A DNA stretch of 64,000 bases from Diphasiastrum complanatum (lineage: Eukaryota > Streptophyta > Lycopodiopsida > Lycopodiales > Lycopodiaceae), in the NCBI GenBank assembly GCA_029204225.1, contig CM055100.1:47318516-47382515 (forward strand), in the 5' to 3' direction. This document shows, piece after piece, positions 23,636 to 33,300 of this stretch. Position 1 is the first letter of the stretch; the number at the start of each line of letters is the position of its first letter. The position numbers were made by a program, and so were the translations under genes. The notes under the pieces are model-generated. The model did no database searches. It was not told the DNA's origin and saw nothing but the letters and a program-made list of their open reading frames with translations.

Positions 23636-24018
23636 GGATGCCAACTGGTCGCCTGTTTCTAATACTTTCGACTCTCTACTTTATTTATGTATTGTTTGGT
23701 CTTATTGCAGAAGCCTCTTGCCATATTCTAGAATATTCCATGTCGTTTTCAGAATCGGACAACATGCTCCTGCTACCAAATGAGTGCCATTCCCATGGCA
23801 CTTCGCCTTTGGCTGGTCCCTGGGATAATGACGAGTCGCATTGTCAAAGTCTGTAGAGAGCATATGTATAGATTTTTTTTTTGTGTGCTACAAGCGTAGA
23901 TATGAGTTCACTTACATAAAACTTGAAGCTTTATTTAATGACAATCAACAAGAATATGGACTTGCCAGATTTTCAATAATAACCATATGAGTCTAGTGGC
24001 CATTCTTGATAACCTTGT
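23636..24018. other. E1 3' untranslated region
   Basis: 383 bp between the E1 ORF stop and the LTR. A 72-codon + strand ORF (23638-23856) with a hydrophobic start is present but has no recognisable relatives. No pol genes and no clear polypurine tract are seen. Confidence 0.4.
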
Positions 24019-25115
24019 TCATCGACAAATGGGTAGTTGACACCATCCATCAGAGGATCCCATGATAAGGCTGGTTGATATTGATCCTGATAGAGTGGCG
24101 CTACTTCCCCCAATGGTATTGTCATGGTCTCTCTCAATTCGTAATGTGAATAGGACGTGCTCTCTTGACTGCTTAGTTAGGTATTCGTGGTATGTTTTAA
24201 CCTGAAGACTTTCTTCGGTAGTCAATTTTACCAAATGAGGACAAGGCATAGACATTGTAGATGCTGATTCTTGTTGTGCAACTGGCCTTTGAGGGCTTGA
24301 ATTCCTTGGATTTGGCCTTTCAAGCACTATTATACACGGATTTGAAACTGTACTGGTGGTCTGTTGCTTTGTGGAACAATTAGACTTTGGTTGGACATTG
24401 CCCATTGATGATCTTGGACTTGGTTGGCAATTGTCGACCTTAGTCTTTTCTTTCTCATTGTCTTGCGGTCTTGAAGATTGTGTGACTATGCTTGCTTGCA
24501 AACCTTGTGCCAGTTTTCTGCCAAGAGTTTGAGTTGCCACAGGTACCTGTTGTAATGTAGCATCCATCGTCCGTTGTAGAAGACTGGGTAGAATTTTCGT
24601 TATTTCTGTTGTTACAATTTGCTTGATGGATTTTACCAGCTCCGTCTCTTGTGATGTTGTAGTCATTTGAGTTTGACGTGACATTGTGTGCTTTTTGGAT
24701 TTGGGAGGATTGTTGTGTAATCCATTGGCCTCAAAACCAGGTGGCACTAAAATTTTCCGTTTGTAGTGCATCTTGAGTAGATTTGTTTGATAACATGGTA
24801 CATGCTGGTCCTTGTAAGATAATGCCATTTTAGCTTTTTGTAATTGCCTCAATGGACAATCTAGACATGGATGGTTGATGTTGCATTGTGAACACCAAGG
24901 TAAAAATATTGTTGGATCACCTCGATGTGGGAATTCTGATCGATGATGCCTTCCACCACATCCGGAACATCGTACCATGTATAGACTACCATCCCCTCGG
25001 AGGTGATAAGTATACACAGGTAACAAATGTCCCTTCTCACTCTCCACATTGTAGAGTGGTAAGCTGGTATGGTCTTCAATTACATTCGGGGACAAGCCTG
25101 ATGATATTACCAAGA
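24019..25115 (-). pseudogene. E1 Gag-like ORF, C-terminal part (piece 3 of 3)
   Basis: About 364 open codons on the minus strand. They hold CSGCGGRHHRSEF and, 20 residues on, CSQCNINHPCLDC. Both have C-x2-C-x3-H-x4 spacing, and the first has Phe where the last Cys is expected. A basic Ser/Thr/Gln-rich region follows, with no protease, RT or integrase motif. It has no ATG at its start: it begins at the target duplication of the solo LTR (25116-25120), and across that LTR the frame joins 25588-25633 and then 6483. Joined by coordinates with the duplications counted once, the three pieces total 1,788 nt, an exact multiple of three. Confidence 0.75.
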
Positions 25116-25120
25116 CTTCC

Positions 25121-25587
25121 TGTAAAGACCACTAGGGAAAACCCCTAAGATGAGGATAGGAAAACACAAGAGAGACTGTGAAGCAAAATCCTGGAGAATC
25201 CTCTTGGATCCAGCCCCCCAAGTCATGCCAATGTGACAGCAAGATGAGAAGAGCTAATCAGGTAACCTAGTCCATGTCGTCGACGGAATAATCACTACCT
25301 CAATATATAGAGAGTAGGATCCTATGCATGAGCACATGCAATCCCCATGCAAGTCAACTATAAATAGGTCACAGCTCTACATGCATACCTCCTGCCTATA
25401 ACAGTCACACGTACATGCACTACCCCATATGTCTCAATTAGAGTGTTTGGGTCCTCTCAAGCTTACTAGTCACCGACAGGCCTTGACATGGAATAAAATC
25501 TAGGCGTGACCAATAAACTCGAACACTGGAAGGCCGGTCTACCATATTAGGACTATTCCAAGTCCTTAACCGAATATGGCCATAACA
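25121..25587 (-). mobile_element. Solo LTR with perfect 5-bp target duplication
   Basis: 467 bp from TGTAAAG to ATAACA, flanked on both sides by CTTCC (25116-25120 and 25588-25592). There is no internal region. It interrupts the E1 ORF; removing it with one CTTCC restores the frame. A GGCCGGTCTACC segment (about 25533-25544) resembles the LTR end of Gypsy B, so it may come from a related chromovirus (inference). Confidence 0.85.
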
Positions 25588-25633
25588 CTTCCACTCCACC
25601 TTTTTTGGTTGAGGACTGTCCTGATGTGCTCGG
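25588..25633 (-). pseudogene. E1 Gag-like ORF, middle part (piece 2 of 3)
   Basis: 46 bp caught between the solo LTR and Copia S. On the minus strand it encodes a short in-frame link (TSGQSSTKKGGVEV) between pieces 1 and 3, and it carries one copy of each flanking target duplication. Confidence 0.7.
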
Positions 25634-26280
25634 TGTTAGATTTTACCAATTTTCACATGGTTTTTATGAATATCAGACATCTATGTGGATCCACACGTGT
25701 GAAATGACACTTGTAATATTTAGATCCATTTGATTAGCTTTTATTTGAGTCTAATGTGACATCTCCTAAATTATAGGAGTTAGGTCCTAGATTGTAGAAA
25801 TCTAGAAGGTCAACACACAACCACCAATGGATGATGTGGCAAACTTGATAGATCTTATCCAAAGTGGATATGGATAAGTACAATGAGCTGTCCCACACGT
25901 GTTGGATGCAGCTTAGAGAGAGATTATGGTGAATTTGTACTTGATCCATGATGGATCCATTATTGAGCTAATGACGAGAAATCTTGGTTTGTGATGCTAT
26001 CATTGTGTTTTGACTCTCTTAAGCACTTTCTTTGTGGATGAATGCTTTGTAAATGATAAGTAAACTATTTCTCTGTTATCAGGCCATACAGTACCTGTAC
26101 TTCACACGTGTGAAGCCATGGATCATCTTTTTTTATTGTTCTTGCTTGGAAACACAAAGATTGTCAAGTAGAAGCTAGATTTGGAAGCTAGTCTTGATAT
26201 AGATCAAGATCCTAAGCTCCCAATCACTCTTTGTGATCATTTGTAGATCAATTTCAGTCCGTAAACTCTGAAATTTGACA
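25634..26280 (+). mobile_element. 5' LTR of Copia element S
   Basis: 647 bp from TGTTAG to TTTGACA, followed without a gap by the primer site. It is the counterpart of 6484-7130 and is preceded by CTCGG (25629-25633). It has several ACACGTGTG-type palindromes (about 25693, 25895, 26103) that may be regulatory. Confidence 0.93.
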
Positions 26281-26293
26281 TGGTATCAGAGCC
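26281..26293 (+). other. Primer-binding site of Copia S
   Basis: TGGTATCAGAGCC, complementary to the 3' end of initiator tRNA-Met, directly after the LTR. Confidence 0.93.
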
Positions 26294-26902
26294 AAGTCAA
26301 AGAGCTTAGTTGATGATCTAAGAGTCTTCATTTTGGTGAAAGCATTGGTGCTAGAGTCACTTTGAAGGAGGGCGACCTTTTCTAATAGTTTACTTGTGAT
26401 GTTGAGGTTCAGATTAGTGTGTAAAGTTCAGAAGTACTTCTCACATGTGTGAGAGGCTGCTGGAGCTGTACTTTCACCAAAACTTTGTGTTTTTTCAATA
26501 TTTGCGCTTCAAACAAGTTGTGTAGAGTGAAACTAGTGATGTGCTTATGAAAAACCATTGTTTCCATTATAGATTTGATGAGTGAATGGTGTTAGAATCT
26601 TATTAAACCTACAAATCCTTGTGAGAGAGTTTGAGGCTTATGTTTTTAGTTCAAGAGTGAAACTAAAACCAATCCTAAACATCATAGAAAGGCATTGGCA
26701 CTTCCAAAAATCAAATCCAAGGTTCTAAGTGAATAGATTGTGTAGAATACACTTTCCCAAATCTTTTTGAGTTCAAGATCATTATAGATCTTGCTTCTTG
26801 AGTCTAGTGAGATTCACAAAAATAGCATTTTAGCTAAATTCTAAGAAAGAAAGAAGGAAGAGCCTTTGAATAGTACATTTGTTGTACTTGTTACTAGTTA
26901 GA

Positions 26903-29280
26903 ATGGGTTCAATTGGAGCCTATCTTCTTGAGGCTAGTGAAAGGCTAAATTCTAATAATTATTCAACTTGGAAAGTAAGAATGGAGTCACTACTAGTGCT
27001 CCAAGCTATGTTTGATCTTGTCATAGGAGAGGAAGAAGAACCTCAAGGAGGTCAAGATCAAGTGAGGTACAAAAAGAGAGCTAGACTAGCATTACAATGC
27101 TTGAAAAGGAATGTTAGTAATGAACGTCTAAAGGAAGTAGCATCTTGTACCTCGGCCAAGGAGGCATGGAACTACCTCAAAGGGATTTATGAATCCAAAA
27201 ATACCTCTAGAGTGCTTATGATTAGAAATAAAGTTCTTCAAAGCATTAGAGGGAGTGATGAGAGTGCTCAAGAGTATGTCTTGAGAATTAAATCTCTCAA
27301 CAAAGAACTTTCCATCATTAGTGAGGGTATTCATGATGATGAACTTGTTCAAATCATTTTGAATGGTCTTGGAGATGAGTTTTCCAATCTTGTACAAAGC
27401 TTTGCTATTCAAGATGCACTACCTTCCATAGACAAGCTTCATAGTGTGCTTGTAGCCAAGGAGAGTAGGATCCTTCATGTCAAGCAAAGGATTGGATCCG
27501 TAAAGTTGCATGATGGTGATGAGAAGGCCAACTTCTCAAGCAAGGGAAAGGCAAAGACAAAGAAGAAGACCCAACACAAGGAGACCAAGAATGATGATCA
27601 ACCATCAAGCTCCAAAGATGGAAAGAAGAACAAAGCCAAACTCAAGTGCTTGTTTTGTGGAAAGAAGGGGCACTTTGCATCCGAGTGTTTCAAGAAGAAG
27701 AATGCACAAGGAGAGAGCAAACAAGGCAACCTCACTCTTGAGGAAGATAAGGATGAAGTGGATTCATCCTTGATGGCTTCTACATCAACATCAAAGAGCT
27801 ACTCCAATGACACATGGTGGATTGATAGTGGGGCTAGTTCCCACATCACATTCCAAAAGGATTTTTTCTCAACTCTTGTATCTTTTGTAGGTTGTAAAAA
27901 GTCTATTCTAACAGCAAGTGATCAAGAATGTAGAATAGATGGAGTGGGAACTATCCTTAAGTCTTGGATCCTCTAAAAGAGTAGATCTTGATAATGTACT
28001 CTATGTTCCTACACTATTTAGTGTAGGACAATTGATGGATGATGGCTTAGATGTCCATTTTAAGCAAGGAGTTTGCTCCATAATGATGAATAATACTTGC
28101 ATTGTTAAGGGATTCAAGAAAGGAAGGATTTTTAAGCTTGATGCTAATGTTTTTCTTGGAAGTGTTAACATGGTGAAGGAGGAGCTCAATCAAGTGGAGC
28201 TTTGGCATAAGAGGTTGGGCCACCCCAACTTCAAATCTATGGAGATGCTATGCACCAAGGATCTTGCTCTCGGCCTTCCAAAGACACTCTCAAAGTGTGG
28301 AAAAAGTTGTGAAGCTTGTAGCCTCTCAAAGTCACACAAGCTATTTTTTGATATCTCTTCCACTAGATCTACAAAAGCATTAGATCTTATTCATAGTGAT
28401 GTGCACTCTTTTTCTCAAGAATCTAATGGTGGTGCATCTATGTATGTATCTTTTATTGATGATTACTCTAGATACACTTGGATTGAACTTTTGGATTCCA
28501 AAAGTAAAGTGTTTGAAGCTTTTGTTAAGTTCAAAACTCTAGTTGAAAATTAACTTGATGCTAGAATTAAAGTATTGAGGAGTGATCATGGTGGAGAGTA
28601 TATCTCCACCAAGATGATAGAGTTTTGTAAATCCAATGGCATTAAGAGAGAACTTACATGTACGTATAGTCCTCAATAGAATGGAATAGCCGAGAGGATG
28701 AATAGAACACTATGTGAGTGTGCTAAGGCGAGTGTGCTAAGGCTTTAGGGTTAGATGCATCTCTTCCTAAGTCCTTTTGGGGAGAGGCTATTATTTGTGC
28801 AACTTATTTGTGTAATAGATTGCCATGTAAGCCCATTGGAGGCATAACATCTTATGAGGCTCTATTTTGTAAGAAGCCGAATCTTAAAGATCTAAGAATT
28901 TTTGGATCTACTTGCTATGTTTTTCAAGCATTAGATACAAGAAAAAAGGATGATCCTACTTCTATTAAAGGGATCTTTGTTGCTAATGCTGAAAATAGCA
29001 AAGGATATAGAGTCTATAATCCTATCATTAAAAAGATTTTAGTGAGTAGAGATGTTACTTTTGATGAAGGTAACTACTCCAAGTTGAATAGCTTCTAATC
29101 CATCTTATGTCAAGGATCTTGTAAGGTTTGAGGAGGAGCCTACATGTGATCAAGATCTTGAAGATCCATCTCAAGATCCGAGGACTCCAAGGAGATCTAC
29201 AAGAAGGAAGGATGAGCCCTCAAGGCTCACCTATGTTGACAAAGGTGAACAAAGGGAAGATCTATCAATGGCTTAAGAAG
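26903..29280 (+). pseudogene. Copia S gag, protease and integrase (5' half)
   Basis: ATG 26903 opens Gag (YLLEASERLNSNNYSTWKVR, UBN2 region), then zinc knuckle CLFCGKKGHFASEC (about 27647) and aspartic protease WWIDSGASSHIT (about 27812). A frameshift near 27950 leads into the GAG-pre-integrase and integrase part (LWHKRLGHPN, CEACSLSKSHK, DLIHSDV, FIDDYSRYTWIE). TAA at 28551 and TAG at 28677 interrupt the core, and a 14-bp duplication (GAGTGTGCTAAGGC) at about 28715-28743 shifts the frame. The copy at 62641-63098 lacks all three. The signal ends at about 29275, after integrase and before RT. The missing RT half is at 7131-8742 on the other strand. Confidence 0.92.
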
Positions 29281-29359
29281 GAAAATCTATTGCTATTTAT
29301 AGAACAATAAAATGATTATTCTATCAGATGATAGAATCTAGTTCTGTGGGAAGCTTATC

Positions 29360-29511
29360 GAGCTATAAAGATAGCTCTGATACCAAGGCGATATCAAATA
29401 AAAAAATCAGATAGTATAAATCAGTGTTCTAATACCATGTCGGTATCAGGTAAAGATACAAAGATCTAATACCATGTCAGTATCAAGTAAAGATACACGG
29501 CTCTGATACCA
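29360..29511 (-). repeat. Primer-site-like repeats in the Copia E leader
   Basis: On the minus strand the true primer site TGGTATCAGAGCC is at 29499-29511. Degenerate copies follow: TGGTATTAGATC (about 29463-29474), TGGTATTAGAAC (about 29423-29434) and TGGTATCAGAGC (about 29373-29384), separated by about 36 to 50 bp of related sequence (GATACYGACA, CTTTACYTGATA). This looks like a tandemly duplicated LTR-leader junction. Confidence 0.7.
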
Positions 29512-29514
29512 TGA

Positions 29515-30351
29515 TGTTGGAAAAAATCTGGACAGAAGGATCTGTGATCCTGTTTCCCTTGGTGTCATCATACATTGTGTCTCTCTGATTACGTAGGCAT
29601 ACACAAAATACGTTTGCGAAAGCGGAAGAGCAGATAGTCAGAAAAGTTGATTAGAAAGCCAAACAAAAAGCGTAAGTAGCGAATCATACAATATTGACAA
29701 ATTTGAACACAATAACAAGACAATCAATTACGATTGATGTATGTAAAAGATACAAGTTAGATGAATGGGCACAAAACAATCACGAATCAGGAAGCTAAGC
29801 CAACTCTGTGAATGCTATGAGCTTATTTTTGACAATCAGTCTGATAAAATCATTGATACATGAAAGCATCTACAATGTGTTTTTCCCTGTGTGTATGTTG
29901 TATATCAAAATGATGATCATCTATCATCTATATACAAATTTTTTTTATAGTGCAGATGTAAGTACAACAAAGCGACATGGAATTGTTGCATAGTTTGAGC
30001 TAGATCGTGGCTTGCAAGTATAGTAGCACTCATAAGAGAATAGCATGAAGCAGTCGAGCATGAGTACTGTTGGCACCGCTCGTAAGCATGAAGGCTGCTA
30101 CAGGTCTCAAGTGACATTCTTACAAAACCTTGTGGTCTCCTTAGAAATATTGTTATAGGCCGCAAGCGATGTTCTTGTGGGACCCGACGACCGGGGCCTT
30201 AGATCCATGCTACACGTGACAGACGAATAGTCGAAATAGGACGAATAGTCGAAGTCCGATGAATAGTCAATGTAGGACAAATAGTCGAAGTCCGACGAAT
30301 AGTTGGTGTAGGATGAATAGTTGAAATCCGACGAATAGTCGATGTGGGCTA
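29515..30351 (-). mobile_element. Copia E LTR, first part
   Basis: TGTTGGAAAAAATC starts 3 bp after the minus-strand primer site. The matching inverted end TCCAACA lies at 36845-36851, beyond the inserted Copia D. The two parts give an LTR of about 970 bp. The outer boundary is inferred from the TGTTGGA/TCCAACA pairing; there is no second LTR in the window. Confidence 0.55.
30222..30347. repeat. 18-bp minisatellite, 7 units, with 36-bp periodicity
   Basis: Seven consecutive 18-bp units of the form GAYRAATAGTYGRWRTNN. Units 1, 3 and 5 end in TAG, units 2, 4 and 6 in TCC, unit 7 in TGG. The alternation makes a 36-bp higher-order unit. It lies next to the target site of Copia D. Confidence 0.85.
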
Positions 30352-33300
30352 TGTTGGGAGTCGTGCGTTGCTTCGATATGACTGATGAGAATCGTGAGAA
30401 GAAAATTCACGAAACATTCGCGACTCTCTTTCGTGATTTGGATGGAGTTCAGATGCGTTCGCTGGGCACTGCCAGTGGAAACACTCCTACAATCTTCCAT
30501 AGAGTAGTCAATTACTACTGATCTACGTCCATAAAATTAATGCAGCATTCGACTTCATTTGAACCAAGGTGCGGAATTCTAAAGGGATAGGAAAAACTCA
30601 GACATACAAAAAATAAAATAAAACAACATAAGCATTCGACATCCAAGATCAGACACAACCAAAAAAATAATCTATATTGGTTTTCTCTGATTTCTTCAGG
30701 GGGCACTGCATGCGAATCCATGTAGTGTGTTGGTGTGAGAGAAGCACGGCTCTCTCACGAGTAGTAGTCTCGCTTCACTAGCGCACAATTGGATCTTCTG
30801 ATCCTTGATAGAATTATCTTCTCGCACGTAGGTGGACCTTTTGTCTGTGTTCGTCTTGATTGCTTACTAGCATCAGACTTCCTTCTTTTTTTTTACTTCT
30901 ATTACACTCTGTGTATCTTGTTCTGATATATGTCAAGTACTATCCAGTAAGTATGGTCTCTCTATGTAAACCTAAGATTAGAGTGATTAAACATCTACAA
31001 CTAATCGGGAAATTACAAGAGTGGCAATTAGCCATGACCTAGGAAGTATCTGCTGACGTCATGCCATCAGGTCAGATCTCTGTACTTCTGGGTACTTGCA
31101 TGATCTCTAGTGGTACTCCTTGGAGCGCGAGGACAAAACCGGTTTCGTTTCCACCGTTGGTTTTGCTTACCTCGTCTGCCTTTCTCTCTTGCTGGACCGC
31201 AAAGGAATCTCGTTTGTGGATTCTTCGTGTTCGCGAACTATTCATGTTCGCGAACGATTCATCTTCTTTTTCGTTGACTTTCGTGTTCACAAAAATTTTC
31301 GTATTTCGTGTCTCCAGATGTTCGAGTTCGCGAACATCTTCGTCAGGTGAAGGGCTGAAAGCTAGCAAGGCTTTGTAATTAGAAACACTTTGTTTCTTCA
31401 GCTCCCTCTCAAAGCATGGTAGTTTTATGATCCCAAGACTGCTCCTTTGCCTCTCAAAGAGCCCTTTGTCTAGAGCTTTAGTGAAGATGTCTGCAACCAT
31501 ATCTTTCGTTCCTATGAAGGTGGTCTGCATCATCTTCTTCTCAATCAGATCTCTGATCAAGTGATACTTGATCGCAATGTGTTTCGTTCTGGAATGGAAC
31601 ACAAGATCTTTCGTCAGGTGTATTGCAGAGGTGTTGTCCATCTGCAAAACTAGTGGCTCGTTCCTTGTTTCGCCCAATTCGTTCAGGAACTGTCTTAGCC
31701 AAATTATTTCGTTGGCCATCTTCGCTACTGCCACGTACTCTGATGATTGGGCTACAATGGTCTGACCCAAAGAACTACTGCTCCTGATGCGATGGTGCAT
31801 CCTCCTGAGATGCTTTTACAATCGTCCTTGAGAGATGCCCAACTAGCATCGTTGTAGAAAAGTATCCTGAGACCCGCACCACGACAATAACACAAGCCAT
31901 AATCCCTCATTAATTGAAGATATTGCAAAATTTGTTTTGCAATCTTCCAATGTGTCGAGCTTGGATTCGTGCAGAATTGGCTCATCCTGAATACTGCATA
32001 AGCAATATCAGGACGTGCTGTCTGAAAGGTACATCAGTGAACCTATCAGCCTCCTGTAGGGTGTGAGCTGCATCTGTTCTCTTTCTTCCTCAGTCTTTGG
32101 ACAGTCGTCATTTGTTAGCACCGTCCCTGCGAGCATCCCAAAGTCCTCTAGGATCTTCTGGGTGTATCTGGACTGGTGAAGGTATAACTTCCCTCCCTCA
32201 TAGTTCCTTTCAATTTGTAAGCCTAGGTAACACCTGGTTTTTCCCAGATCCACTATCTCGAAATGCTTCGAGATGTCTGTCTTTACTTCAGCAATTAGCT
32301 GCTCACTCCTACAAAGTATCAGAGTGTCATCCACATAAACAGCCACTATGATGATCTGCCCATCTGTAACTCTAACATACACATTGGAGTCAGCCAACAG
32401 AGGCTTGAATCCCAATGATTTCAGGGCATGATCCTTCTTCTTGTACCATTGTCGGGCTGATTGCTTCAGACCGTAGATGCTTCTATGCATTTTGCATACA
32501 TAGTCAGGAAGTGAATTTGAGACAAATCCTGGGGGTTGATCCATGTAGACCTCTTCGTCTTATTCGCCATGTAAGAAGGCTGTCTTCTCATCCACAATGT
32601 GGATCCTGAGGTCATAAGTTGTTGCATATGCAAACAACAGACATAGGGACAAATGTTTGATGACAAGAGAGAAGGTCTTAAAATAATCAATACTGTATCT
32701 CTGAGAGAAACCCTTTGCTACCAGTCTTGCCTTGTATTTCGTCACACTCCCATCTGGTCCATATTTGAGTTTGAAAATCCATTTGTATTTGACAGTCTTG
32801 CACTTATGAGGTAATGGCTCCAACGTCCATACTTGGTTCTTCCTCATGGACTCCATCTCTTCGTTCATGGCTTGGATCCATTTGTCCTTTTTTGGACATT
32901 CAATCGCCTCCTCGAATGTCTGTGGTTCACCACTGAACCCACAGAATTCTTCTGATGTGGAAGCTGAGCTGCCTGGCACAAATCTTGTTGGCGCTCTTCG
33001 TGGTCTTGTTGACCTTCTGGGAGATCCTCCCAGAACAGCTATGTCTTTGTTCTTGTCTACTCTGCTCGCTCCGAAACCATCTTGGTTTACAAGAACTGCG
33101 GCGACAAGTTGCCTCTCGAATCTTTCTTCGTCTGATTCGTCACTCGAATGGGAGACGACTCGAAAATCTTTATTTTCATGTTCGTCCTCTGCTCCCTTTG
33201 ACATTGGCGGCAGGTCATAGGATTGTTTTTCCAGAACTTCATAGCTAACAGGGTCTTCGTTGGCCATTGTCCTGCTCTCGTCAGATTTGACATCCCTCAC

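Noticed and set aside
23638-23856. Small secreted-protein-like ORF
   Set aside because: A hydrophobic start is present, but it lies in the E1 3' region and has no other support.
24888-25148. Plus-strand 86-codon ORF
   Set aside because: Opposite-strand shadow of the E1 Gag-like ORF and the solo LTR border.
25588-25633. Polypurine tract of a chromovirus whose 3' LTR would be 25121-25587
   Set aside because: The minus-strand AAAAAAGGTGGAGTGGAAG looked like a purine tract, but CTTCC flanks the LTR on both sides and the stretch continues the E1 reading frame, so it is coding sequence next to a solo LTR.
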